From an uncultured Eubacteriales bacterium (GTDB taxonomy: Bacteria; Bacillota; Clostridia; Christensenellales; CAG-138), in the NCBI GenBank assembly GCA_902768795.1, contig CACXMS010000012.1, positions 1 through 46,149 on the forward strand: a stretch of 46,149 nucleotides of DNA. Direction: 5' to 3'. Numbering within the stretch: the stretch's first letter is position 1; each line of letters starts with the position of its first letter. Below, in pieces: positions 7,812 through 15,348 of the stretch. A program made the position numbers and the translations under genes. The notes below the pieces were generated by a model. The model ran no database searches. It had not been told where the DNA came from and saw nothing but the letters and a program-made list of their open reading frames with translations.

Positions 7812-9518
7812 TCAGTCACCGCCGTTTCTGCGCCGGCTGCTGCCGCTGCCGCTGCCGGACGGCCGGCTGCCGCTGTCGCCGAAATTGCCGCCGGCACCGC
7901 CGCCGAAGGAGGGCATGCCGCCCGAATTGCCGCCCGAGCTGCCGCCGAAGGAGGGCATTCCGCCCGAATTGCCTCCGGTACCGCCGCCGAAGCCGCCGCC
8001 GAAGCCGCTCATGAACATGGAGAAGTCGTTGGTTTCGGTTTCGGTGTAATAGACCGTGTCGCCTTCGTTGAGTCCTTCCGTGATCTCGATATACCCGCCG
8101 CCGGAAAGGCCGGTACTGACCTCGATTCTGCCGCTCAACTCTCCGGTCGATTCATCGACGGACGTGTAAACGTATGCCGAATCCCGCGTCTTTGTCACGG
8201 CTTTTTCGGTGACGATCAGCGCGTCGTCCACGCCCTCGATCCGCACCGATACCGTTGCGCTCATGTTCGGATACATGCTCGCGGTGCGATCCAGCGTCAC
8301 TTCGACGGCATAGGTCGTAACGCCGTTGTAGCTCGTTCCGGTCTTTTCGATCGCCGTCACCTCGCCCGTGAACGCGTCGTCGCCGATGGACGAGATGACA
8401 ACGCTCGCCTCCTGCCCGGTCGAAACCGCTAAAATATCCGATTCGTCCAAGGACGCGGAAACGATCATCTTTTCCTGCGGAACGATTTCGAGAAGCGTCC
8501 AGGAATCCGCTTCGTTTTCCGCGCTCTCCGTTTCCATCAGCGCGCTGATTTTTCCCGCGACCGGCGCATAGACCGCGCCCGCTTTATAAAGCTGCACGAG
8601 CTCGTTGAACTGCGCCTCCAGCGCGGCGCGCTCGTCCAGCAGCGATTCGTAGTTCGCCGTGAAGGCGGTATCCTTCAGCGTCAGAAGAAGCGTCCTGGCG
8701 CTGACCGAGCGGTTCTCCGTCACGTTGACGCGGCCGACCGTTCCGGCATACCCGGTGATCGAGAGCGGCTGATGGATATACAGCTCGCCCGTGCCGAGCT
8801 CGTTTTTGTCCGCGTCGAACGCGGTCGCCGTATCGCCGACCGACGGCTTGTCGTCCGTGATCAGCACGGTCGCCGTTTCCTCGGCGGATTCGACGGTTCC
8901 CGCATATTCCGATCCGTCGGACAGCACGACCGTCACGGCGTCTCCCGCCGAAAGCGAACCCGCCGGGATTTCAAACGCAAGCCGTCCGTCGAGCGACAGC
9001 GTCATCAGCGCGCCGTGTTCGTACATGACCGAAAGCACCGAGTCGCCTTCCTTGCAGAAAATCTGCTTGACGCGCCCTTTCACTGTCGAACGGAGGTACG
9101 TGTCGACGGTATCCTTCGCGGCGTCGGCGATCTGCTCGTCCAGCTCGTCCAGCTTGCCCTGCATCGTGTTCATCGCCGTCAGAACGGTCGGCATGTTCAC
9201 GTTTGCGAGCTTGTCGCCTTCCTGAACGACGTCGTCCTTTGCAACGCGCAGCGATTGGATCGCTACCCCGCTCGGAACGGAAACCGCCGTTGCCTCCTGC
9301 TGCGACAAAACGCCGCTGCCGGAGATCGTCGTGCTGATGCTGCCGCGCGAAACGGTCGTGCTGAGAATCTCCGTCGTGCTCTTCTGCCCGTAAGCCGTGG
9401 TTACGCGCTCGCGCAGAATCCAGATCGCAACCGCGCCGACCGCGATCAGCACGGCGACCACGATCAGGATCGTCACCAACGTTTTGCGTCCTCGATTTTT
9501 CCGTTTGTTTTTTGCCAT
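7812..9518 (-). CDS. Membrane-fusion protein (HlyD/YknX-like), first gene of the exporter operon
   Basis: 568 residues from ATG 9518 (GGAAAAGGAG upstream). A Lys/Arg-rich tip precedes one membrane helix (about residues 13-35). Then come a lipoyl-like segment (SVPSGVAIQSLRVAKDDVVQEGDKL), a second one with hairpin region (residues about 150-330), beta-barrel sequence EVTLDRTASMYPNMSATVSV, and a membrane-proximal end TEGLNEGDTVYYTE. The last 60 residues are a Gly/Ser repeat (GGNSGGMPSFGG twice), not part of the family fold. Together with the ATPase and permease it forms a tripartite exporter, with the 831-residue homologue as a possible second adapter. Confidence 0.8.
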   Translation of the reverse strand: MAKNKRKNRGRKTLVTILIVVAVLIAVGAVAIWILRERVTTAYGQKSTTEILSTTVSRGSISTTISGSGVLSQQEATAVSVPSGVAIQSLRVAKDDVVQEGDKLANVNMPTVLTAMNTMQGKLDELDEQIADAAKDTVDTYLRSTVKGRVKQIFCKEGDSVLSVMYEHGALMTLSLDGRLAFEIPAGSLSAGDAVTVVLSDGSEYAGTVESAEETATVLITDDKPSVGDTATAFDADKNELGTGELYIHQPLSITGYAGTVGRVNVTENRSVSARTLLLTLKDTAFTANYESLLDERAALEAQFNELVQLYKAGAVYAPVAGKISALMETESAENEADSWTLLEIVPQEKMIVSASLDESDILAVSTGQEASVVISSIGDDAFTGEVTAIEKTGTSYNGVTTYAVEVTLDRTASMYPNMSATVSVRIEGVDDALIVTEKAVTKTRDSAYVYTSVDESTGELSGRIEVSTGLSGGGYIEITEGLNEGDTVYYTETETNDFSMFMSGFGGGFGGGTGGNSGGMPSFGGSSGGNSGGMPSFGGGAGGNFGDSGSRPSGSGSGSSRRRNGGD

Positions 9519-9763
9519 TCCCTGCTCCTTTTCCAAAGCGCTCCCGTGCGTTTTGCCTGCCGCACACGGACAGATCGCCTGTCATTTCGTTTCTACCATA
9601 TCCGATTAACCTTAAAGATACCTTAAAGAAACGGCTGCGTCAAGAAAAAAGGAACCCCGCGCGACGCGAAAAAAACGGATCATTTTGTCGAAAGTCCTGC
9701 CGATTCGCCTTCTTTGCCCGCCCAAGCCGTCATATTTTGCTTGCGGCGCAAAGATTTTCCCTT
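9519..9763. other. Intergenic region between divergent genes
   Basis: The exporter operon leaves to the left and the DIP1984 gene to the right. Apart from the right-hand promoter entered separately I see no clear hairpin, riboswitch or reading frame. The direct repeat ACCTTAAAGATACCTTAAAG at about 9610 could be an operator for the exporter operon, but nothing else supports this. Confidence 0.35.
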
Positions 9764-9769
9764 TATAAT
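9741..9769 (+). promoter_or_regulatory. Putative promoter of the DIP1984 gene
   Basis: TTGCGG, 17 bases, TATAAT; perfect -10, weak -35. It lies 60 bases upstream of ATG 9829, whose ribosome site is AAGGAGGGA. Confidence 0.5.
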
Positions 9770-9828
9770 AGAAAAAAACAGGAACCGTCCGTTTTCCGGA
9801 CGGCAAAAAGCGCAAGGAGGGATCTGAC

Positions 9829-10281
9829 ATGAAACTGGCGACCGCACTGTCCGAACGGGCGGATCTGAAACGGAAAATCTCCGAACTCAGCGTTCGGCTG
9901 AACAACAACGCAAAGGTGCAGGAGGGCGAAACGCCCGCCGAAGACCCGAGCGAACTCCTGAAAGAACTCGACGACTGCTTCGTGCGAATGGAGGAGCTGA
10001 TCGCGCGGATCAACCGGACGAACAACGAAACGAGATACCGGGGGCAGTCGATTGCCGATCTGATCGCCAAACGGGACTGTCTCAAGGAGCGCATCCGGAT
10101 CCTGCGCGATTTTCTGAACGCCTCGAGCGACCGGATCTCCCGCTATTCCAAAACGGAAATCAAAATTTTCAGCACGGTCTCCGTGCCGGAGCTGCAGAAA
10201 ACGGTCGACGCCTGTTCGCGGCAGCTTCGCGAAACGGACGAGCAGATCCAGGGCCTGAACTGGACGACGGACTTGATCTGA
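9829..10281 (+). CDS. DIP1984 (septicolysin-like) family protein
   Basis: 150 residues, almost wholly helical and charged. The opening MKLATALSERADLKRKISEL and the internal NRTNNETRYRGQSIADLIAKRD are what I know from the DIP1984 family, small proteins once named septicolysins. Predicted coiled-coil at residues about 5-25 and 45-110. There is no signal peptide or membrane segment, so it is probably cytoplasmic. Family function is not established. It has its own promoter and no operon partner: about 210 bases of unremarkable spacer separate it from the phosphatase gene. Confidence 0.8.
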   Translation: MKLATALSERADLKRKISELSVRLNNNAKVQEGETPAEDPSELLKELDDCFVRMEELIARINRTNNETRYRGQSIADLIAKRDCLKERIRILRDFLNASSDRISRYSKTEIKIFSTVSVPELQKTVDACSRQLRETDEQIQGLNWTTDLI

Positions 10282-10494
10282 TTTTCGGCTGGTAATCCGA
10301 CAGGGTGGACATGATCTCCCGCGATTGAGAAGGAATCGCATCGGTAATATGTCCGGGCGCATATTTGACTTTTTCACAACGTATGCCCTGTACTGTTACA
10401 CGCGTATGACGTACATCGTACCGTTACAACCGATTGTCTGCTGCCGGATGAGGGCGGGAACGGGGATAACAGAAAAGAAGAAGGGGGATGCGAT

Positions 10495-10962
10495 TTGTTC
10501 CGCATTCTGTTTGTCTGCCACGGGAACATCTGCCGCAGTCCCATGGCGGAATTTTTCATGAAGGATCTCGTGCTCCGATCCGGTCTTCAGGACCGGTACG
10601 CGATCGCTTCCGCGGCGACCAGCCGCGAGGAGATCGGAAATCCCGTCTATCCTCCGGCGCAAAGAAAGCTCTCCGAACACGGGATCGTCTGCAGCGGGCA
10701 TCGCGCCCGGCAGATGACAAAGGCGGATTACGACCGCTTCGACCGGATCGAATGTATGGATCGCGGCAACGTCCGAAACGCGCTTCGCATTACGGGCGGC
10801 GATCCGCAGGGCAAGATCCGTCTGCTGCTCGACGGCACGGAAAAAAACGGCGCCGACGTGTCCGATCCCTGGTACACCGGCGACTTTGACGCGGCCTGGA
10901 ACGATATCGCGCTCGGCTGCCGCGCCCTGCTGCGGCAGTGCGAAAAAACGGGCATATCATAA
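10495..10962 (+). CDS. Low-molecular-weight protein-tyrosine phosphatase
   Basis: 155 residues from TTG 10495, with AAGGGGG placed 7 bases upstream. The phosphate loop is at the very N-terminus: VCHGNICRSPMAE fits C-X5-R-S/T, with Cys8 the nucleophile. The general acid lies in DPWYTGDFD near residue 122. Length is normal. Such enzymes remove phosphate from protein tyrosine or arginine residues, often acting against a bacterial kinase, but no kinase gene is nearby. The stop codon lies only a few bases from repeat copy B. Confidence 0.92.
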   Translation: MFRILFVCHGNICRSPMAEFFMKDLVLRSGLQDRYAIASAATSREEIGNPVYPPAQRKLSEHGIVCSGHRARQMTKADYDRFDRIECMDRGNVRNALRITGGDPQGKIRLLLDGTEKNGADVSDPWYTGDFDAAWNDIALGCRALLRQCEKTGIS

Positions 10963-10964
10963 CC

Positions 10965-11032
10965 CTGCAGACTGCCGAGAAGGGAGGCGGAATCCGCCGA
11001 AAACGGTCTGGCCCCTTTTGCGGCAGTCCGAG
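10965..11032 (+). repeat. Structured intergenic repeat, copy B (internally deleted)
   Basis: Short copy in the 73-base gap between convergent genes. It has the 5' outer arm (ACTGCCGAGAAGGGAGGC) joined directly to the 3' end of the element (CCGCCGAAAACGGTCTGGCC, then CCTTTTGCGGCAG). Both internal hairpins are missing. It can still form the outer stem CTGCCG/CGGCAG and a small GGCGGA/TCCGCC hairpin. Confidence 0.75.
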
Positions 11033-11035
11033 GCG

Positions 11036-11752
11036 TCAGTCCCGCGGCGCGTGCATCCAGGCCACGCAGCAGTCGGGCGTCACGAACAGTCCGAGCCGCT
11101 TCTGCAGGTTCACCGACGGTTCGTTCCCTTCGAAAATATGGCAGTAGGGAACGCGCCCCTGCGACAGAGCGACGTTGATCAGATGCTGTTCGAGCGCCTG
11201 CCCGATGTGCAGCCGGCGAAACTCCGGGAAGACCTCGAGCATGCCCATCGAGCCGTCGTCGTGAAAGCCGATAAAGCCGCACAGCTCGTCCGCATAATAG
11301 CCGGCGAACAGCTCGCCCGCCTCGATCCGTCCGACGATGTAGGACGGATCGTTTACGTTCCGGTAATGCGTCAGAACCGCGTCCAGCCGTTCGATCGGAT
11401 ACGGCGCGATCGTGCAGCTCGGTACGACGGATTGCGGCTCGGTCGAGGGATAATACGCCTGATGGCACGGCAACCGGCAGTCAAAATCGGGCCGCACGCG
11501 TTTCACGGCTTCCCGCGCATACGGTCCGTGCGCCACGACGAGCCCGAAATCGCCCTGCTCCCGCAGCGCCGCTTCGCCGGCCGCCGCATCGGAGCAGGCC
11601 AGAAGGCAAAAGCCGCTTCTGCGCCCGCCTTCGATCAGGCAGGCGCGGTCCGTCAGAACGCGCACTTCGGCGCGCCCGCGGCGCAGCATCTCGATCATGT
11701 CGATATGGTACGGGATGTTCTGTTTCAGATATGCAATCGCCTGTTGTTTCAT
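11036..11752 (-). CDS. GNAT family N-acetyltransferase
   Basis: 238 residues from ATG 11752, which overlaps the stop of the M15 peptidase gene (ATGA). The C-terminal half is a GNAT domain: IVGRIEAGELFAGYYADELCGFIGFHDDGSMGMLEVFPEFRRLHIGQAL, where the last part is the acetyl-CoA loop (R-R-x-x-I-G-Q-A in place of R/Q-x-x-G-x-G/A), then FEGNEPSVNLQKRLGL, the usual asparagine helix. The N-terminal 110 residues are less conserved and may bind substrate. Acceptor unknown; coupling to a cell-wall peptidase is the only hint. Confidence 0.82.
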   Translation of the reverse strand: MKQQAIAYLKQNIPYHIDMIEMLRRGRAEVRVLTDRACLIEGGRRSGFCLLACSDAAAGEAALREQGDFGLVVAHGPYAREAVKRVRPDFDCRLPCHQAYYPSTEPQSVVPSCTIAPYPIERLDAVLTHYRNVNDPSYIVGRIEAGELFAGYYADELCGFIGFHDDGSMGMLEVFPEFRRLHIGQALEQHLINVALSQGRVPYCHIFEGNEPSVNLQKRLGLFVTPDCCVAWMHAPRD

Positions 11753-12600
11753 TGCTTTGAAAAATGCTGGTAATCCTTTTGTCCCTTGAAATGTCCGCCC
11801 CAGCTCCAGCCGCGCGCGGTGAACAGCTTGTAGCACAGATCCTGCTCGTCGATCATCCCCGGCAGATGCTTTGATCGGTCGAGATACGCCTCTCCGTTCG
11901 GCGGCGCAAAGCTCCTGTCGGCGCGGATGTACGGATTCATCATCGGGTTCACGTCGATCGCAAGCCCCGAGGCGTGCAGCGAATATTTCGTCTTTCCCGT
12001 CACCTTCCGGCAGCAGAACGACGACGTGTTGTTCGCCGCCATCGAGAGGTTGTCGTCGAACTTCTCCCCGAAATCGTCGAGCAGCTTCACCGACGTCAGC
12101 GGGTATTCCGCTTTGTACAGCTCGTAAAAAATGTCGATCACGTCGTCCGCGACCTTGCGGTTGACGATCATCTCGCCCGTATGCGTTTCTCCCTCAAAAT
12201 CCACATAGAGCAGCGATACGTACCTTAGGTCGGTGATCTTCACCGGGCAGTCCTTCGGATTTTCGGGAAACGTGGAACCGATGATGCGTTCCTTTGCCGC
12301 CTCGGTCAGTTCGCAGTACCAAAAAGCCGCGTTCTCCCGATGCTCCGTCACCGTTTCGGCGCGGTACGGGTTCGGCGTCGGCGTCGGTTCGGGCGTAGGC
12401 GCGGGCGTCGGCGTCGGTTCGGGCGTCGGCGTGGGCATCGGCGTCGGGATCGCGGTCGCGGGCTCCGTCGCCGCTTCAAACGGCACGGTGATCGCCACCG
12501 GCGCGAGCGACGGCTGTTCGGAAGGCGCAGGCGCCAAAGCGGTATTCGGTTTTACGCATCCCGCCAGCAGCAGCGGAATCAGGATCCATACGCGTTTCAT
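11749..12600 (-). CDS. M15 family D-Ala-D-Ala carboxypeptidase/endopeptidase lipoprotein
   Basis: 283 residues. A lipoprotein signal ends in LLLAGC (Cys15). Residues about 50-78 are a Thr-Pro-Glu linker. The catalytic domain carries the M15 zinc motifs: SLHASGLAIDVNP (His209, Asp216) and DYQHF (Asp276, His279), the arrangement of the VanY/Peptidase_M15_4 group. It should cut peptidoglycan peptides on the outer face of the membrane. The exact bond (D-Ala-D-Ala or L-Ala-D-Glu) cannot be told. It heads a two-gene unit with the GNAT gene and lies downstream of repeat copy C. Confidence 0.85.
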   Translation of the reverse strand: MKRVWILIPLLLAGCVKPNTALAPAPSEQPSLAPVAITVPFEAATEPATAIPTPMPTPTPEPTPTPAPTPEPTPTPNPYRAETVTEHRENAAFWYCELTEAAKERIIGSTFPENPKDCPVKITDLRYVSLLYVDFEGETHTGEMIVNRKVADDVIDIFYELYKAEYPLTSVKLLDDFGEKFDDNLSMAANNTSSFCCRKVTGKTKYSLHASGLAIDVNPMMNPYIRADRSFAPPNGEAYLDRSKHLPGMIDEQDLCYKLFTARGWSWGGHFKGQKDYQHFSKQ

Positions 12601-12655
12601 ATCCTATATTGTACCACCAAAAGCGCGGCTCGGCAAGCAAAGTGCGAAAAAAATA

Positions 12656-12848
12656 CGGCTGTTCGGAAAGGGAGGCAGAATTCGGAATTTTCGCCCGAAG
12701 CGTGTACTGCCGCTGCGCCAAGGGCGAAAAACCGAATCATTTGCGGCAAACAGATCGCAGAAAAGGCGTTTTTTGCGCCTTTTCCTCCTGCAATTATTCA
12801 TTCAATATAATCTGCCGCAAACGGTCTGGCCTCTTTTACGACAAACCG
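12656..12848 (+). repeat. Structured intergenic repeat, copy C
   Basis: The only copy not between convergent genes: it lies between the end of the radical SAM gene and the start of the M15 gene, both minus strand. Parts: AGGGAGGCAG, hairpin arms TTCGG...CCGAA with inner TTTTCGCCC/GGGCGAAAA (12681-12736), stem TTTGCGGCA/TGCCGCAAA, terminator hairpin AAAAGGCG/CGCCTTTT (12761-12783), box CTGCAATTATTC, and tail ACGGTCTGGCCTC. The TTCGG/CCGAA pair replaces the GCCGT/ACGGC of other copies, a compensatory change. Confidence 0.8.
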
Positions 12849-12850
12849 TA

Positions 12851-13930
12851 TCACTCCAGTGGGTCTTCGCGGTACTGCAGCAAAAACCGCGCGCTGCGGC
12901 GGTTGTAGAGCCGCGCGCCCAGCGCGTCCGCAACGGGGATCAGGATCCGCTCGTGCTCGCACTGCACAGGCGGGACTTCGTGCATCCTTCCGGTCAGGCT
13001 GAAATTGAGGCACGCGCAATGGTGGCGGCAGCGATCCGCGATCGCGCAGCCCGCGCAGTCCGGCTCCGGCGCGAGCGACGCGCGGTAGATTTCGGTCTGC
13101 CTCTTCCGGTCGATTCCGGTCCATACGTCGCCCATGCGGTATTCCGGCAGGTTCAGAAACTGGTTGCACGGATAGATCGCCCCGTCCGGCGCGACGGACG
13201 GCTGCCGCACGCCGAGCTTGCAGACAAGGCACGGCCGGTCGTTGAGATACGCCGCGATCTTGGACAGGAAATTCAGATACAGCAGCGGACGGCGGTCGTC
13301 GAACTGCGCGTCCATCCGGTCCGCGATCCGTTCGTACTGCGTTTTCAAAACGGCCATCGCGTCGTCGTCCCAGCCCGCGTCCCTGCGGTAGTCGATCGCC
13401 GTATTGATGCGGGAAAACCCGCGATCGTACAGCCATTCGACAGACTCCGCCATGCGCCCGACGTTTTTCGCCATCACGGTCTGCATCGCAACCGCGTTCG
13501 GCTGATACTTCAGCAGCAGGTCCACGATCGGCTCAAGCGTTTGCCGCGTCGGCTTCCCGCCGCGCGTAACGCGCTGCTCGTCCTGCAGAAGTCCGTCGTG
13601 CGAAAGCGCGATCTCAACGCCGTGCCCGTCGGCAAACCGCAGAAACGCTTCGTCGAGCAGCGTCCCGTTCGTCGTCATTTTGAACCGCACGCGCTTGCCT
13701 TCGGCCGCCGCGCGCTCGCAGGCATAGCGGCAGACCGCCTCGACCGTCTCTCGCTCGAGCAGCGGCTCCCCGCCGAACAATGAGAACCCGTGCGTTTCGT
13801 GCGGATAGCCGAACGCAAGGTCGACGGCCGAAAGCGCCGTCTCCCGTTCCATGTGCGCCGTGCCGTGCGTTTCATAGCAATAGCGGCAGGCGAGATTGCA
13901 GTTCGCGGTCAGATGCAGCGTCAGGTTCAT
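12851..13930 (-). CDS. Radical SAM/SPASM peptide-modifying enzyme
   Basis: 359 residues. The radical SAM cluster motif is C-x3-C-x2-C at Cys11, Cys15, Cys18 (ANCNLACRYCYE), with GGEPLL at 53-58 for SAM binding. The C-terminal third is a SPASM domain with nine cysteines (234, 237, 255, 292, 295, 301, 305, 307, 324) in the order CLVC, YPC, CAGCAIADRC, CAC, QC, enough for two auxiliary iron-sulfur clusters. Enzymes built this way modify ribosomal peptides (thioethers, epimers, crosslinks) or mature sulfatases. No sulfatase is nearby. The gene starts 9 bases after a small repeat-containing protein, its likely substrate. Function inferred from family and context. Confidence 0.88.
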   Translation of the reverse strand: MNLTLHLTANCNLACRYCYETHGTAHMERETALSAVDLAFGYPHETHGFSLFGGEPLLERETVEAVCRYACERAAAEGKRVRFKMTTNGTLLDEAFLRFADGHGVEIALSHDGLLQDEQRVTRGGKPTRQTLEPIVDLLLKYQPNAVAMQTVMAKNVGRMAESVEWLYDRGFSRINTAIDYRRDAGWDDDAMAVLKTQYERIADRMDAQFDDRRPLLYLNFLSKIAAYLNDRPCLVCKLGVRQPSVAPDGAIYPCNQFLNLPEYRMGDVWTGIDRKRQTEIYRASLAPEPDCAGCAIADRCRHHCACLNFSLTGRMHEVPPVQCEHERILIPVADALGARLYNRRSARFLLQYREDPLE

Positions 13931-13939
13931 GGTCGTTTC

Positions 13940-14392
13940 TCACTCGGCGTCGCTGTCTTCGGGAATGTACACCATGCCGGTCGTCATAATCTCCGCCACG
14001 GCGTCCGGGGCAACAGAACCCGTTTCATCCACGGACACGTCCCCGTCGAGGATCAGATCGTCGGCCGGATCGACGGCTTCCTCGCCGTCGGTCGTGAACA
14101 CCTCGTCGCCGGTCTGTTCTTCGACGCCGATGTACCCGAGAATCTCGGCGTCCGGCGTTTCGTCGACGGCCACTTCGCCGTCCAGTTTGAGATCGTCGCC
14201 CGGATCGATCGCAACGTCGCCGTCGAGCGCAACGGTTCCCGGATCGTCGGTCGTCATGTATCCGGACAGCTGCAGGGACGTGCAGGCGGCCGTGCTCCCG
14301 AGCGCAACGATCGCGGCGGCCGCGAGCGCGGTTCCGCGCAGCAGCTTTCTCGGATAATCCGGCGTATAATCGGTCAGTTTCTGCTGTTTCAT
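13940..14392 (-). CDS. Candidate substrate of the radical SAM enzyme: acidic repeat protein with export signal
   Basis: 150 residues, good site AAGGAGG before ATG 14392. Residues 1-20 are basic and polar (KLTDYTPDYPRKLLRG), 21-36 are a hydrophobic Ala-rich segment, and TAAC at Cys37 resembles a lipobox with Thr at -3. The rest is strongly acidic and built of two imperfect 45-residue repeats (about 43-84 and 85-135). Four L/TDG(D/E) motifs at Asp57, 71, 102 and 116 are spaced 14, then 45 from unit to unit, each pair holding a VDP and a VDET motif. There is a single Cys, so sactipeptide or multi-thioether chemistry within the protein is unlikely. I know no exact family. Substrate role is inference from gene order. 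Confidence 0.65.
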   Translation of the reverse strand: MKQQKLTDYTPDYPRKLLRGTALAAAAIVALGSTAACTSLQLSGYMTTDDPGTVALDGDVAIDPGDDLKLDGEVAVDETPDAEILGYIGVEEQTGDEVFTTDGEEAVDPADDLILDGDVSVDETGSVAPDAVAEIMTTGMVYIPEDSDAE

Positions 14393-14566
14393 AGCTTCCT
14401 CCTTCGGGTCTTTTCACCGGTAACACTTCGCTGCCCGGCAAACCGTTGCAGTTTTTTTGATTTTATCACAAAACGCGTGAATATGCCATAGCCGGCGCAA
14501 AAAACGGTTCCGCGGCGGATCAGAAGCCGGCTGCCCGTAAGTTGTCCGTAAAATGCCAAAAAACGC

Positions 14567-14595
14567 TTGATTTTGACGAAATTTCACCTTATGAT
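14567..14595 (+). promoter_or_regulatory. Promoter of xpt
   Basis: TTGATT, 17 bases, TATGAT, 33 bases upstream of the ATG. The leader is too short for a purine riboswitch, which often controls this gene in Firmicutes. Confidence 0.65.
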
Positions 14596-14628
14596 AGCCG
14601 TATCACAAAGAAATAAACGGAGGATCGT

Positions 14629-15207
14629 ATGAAACTTTTAGAGGATCGGATCCGCGCGGAAGGGCGCGTGCTGCCCGGCGGGATCATCAAGGTTGACGGC
14701 TTCCTGAACCATCGTGTGGACCCGAAGCTGATGAAGGCGCTTGCGGCGGAACTGCGCCGCCTGTTCCCGGACGACGGCATTACCGCAATCCTGACCTGCG
14801 AGGCCAGCGGGATCGCGCTCGGCGAAGCGTGCGCCGAGGAATTCGACGTTCCGATGGTGTTCGCCAAGAAAGCAAAGTCGGACAACATTGAAGGCGGCCT
14901 CTATAAGAGCGAAATCTTTTCCTATACCTATAAAAAGACCGTGACGCTGATCGTCGCCAAGGATTGGCTCGGCGCGAACGACAAAGTCCTGATCGTCGAC
15001 GATTTCCTCGCAAACGGCGAAGCGATGCGCGGTCTTGTCGAGATCGTGAACCAGTCCGGCGCCGCGCTTGCGGGCATCGGCGTAGCCGTGGAAAAGGGCT
15101 TCCAGCCCGGCGGCAAGCGTCTGCGCGAGCAGGGAATTAATCTGCATTCCCTCGCCATCATCGAAACGGCCGACGAAACCGGCATCACGTTCCGCGCCGA
15201 AGCGTAA
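14629..15207 (+). CDS. xpt: Xanthine phosphoribosyltransferase
   Basis: 192 residues, matching the family length. It opens MKLLEDRIRAEGRVLPGGIIKVDGFLNHRVDP, typical of Xpt, and carries the PRPP-binding loop VLIVDDFLANGEA near residue 125. The enzyme makes XMP from xanthine and PRPP in purine salvage, in the cytoplasm. It is usually paired with a xanthine permease; here it stands alone between its own promoter and terminator. GGAGG precedes the ATG. The name is secure; a role for PRTases of this type with hypoxanthine is less likely. Confidence 0.93.
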   Translation: MKLLEDRIRAEGRVLPGGIIKVDGFLNHRVDPKLMKALAAELRRLFPDDGITAILTCEASGIALGEACAEEFDVPMVFAKKAKSDNIEGGLYKSEIFSYTYKKTVTLIVAKDWLGANDKVLIVDDFLANGEAMRGLVEIVNQSGAALAGIGVAVEKGFQPGGKRLREQGINLHSLAIIETADETGITFRAEA

Positions 15208-15235
15208 GCGCGCGGCAAATCAAATTTCCTGACCG

Positions 15236-15266
15236 AAAGACGGCGCGAAAAGTCGCCGTCTTTTCT
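15236..15266 (+). terminator. Terminator of xpt
   Basis: Perfect ten-base stem AAAGACGGCG/CGCCGTCTTT with an eight-base loop, followed by TTTCT-type tract. A-tract and T-tract on the two sides would let it work on either strand. Confidence 0.8.
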
Positions 15267-15290
15267 CATAGATTGACAAAAAAGGATGAC

Positions 15291-15314
15291 ACGGCGGCCC
15301 CGGCTATGCTATAC
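15291..15314 (+). promoter_or_regulatory. Promoter of the histidine phosphatase pair
   Basis: An extended -10, TGCTATACT (about 15307-15315), lies about 34 bases before ATG 15349, with ATGACA as a weak -35 at a distance of 18 bases. A perfect TTGACA further up (about 15273) is too far from this -10 to pair with it. Confidence 0.45.
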
Positions 15315-15348
15315 TGAAACAAAAGAACGGAAAACGGAGGACAGTCGG

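Noticed and set aside
10282..10494. TTGACT at about 10367 as promoter of the phosphatase gene
   Set aside because: No -10 hexamer at proper spacing; the nearest (TACTGT) is 20 bases away and weak.
14596..14628. Purine riboswitch before xpt
   Set aside because: The leader after the -10 is only about 30 bases, too short for the aptamer.
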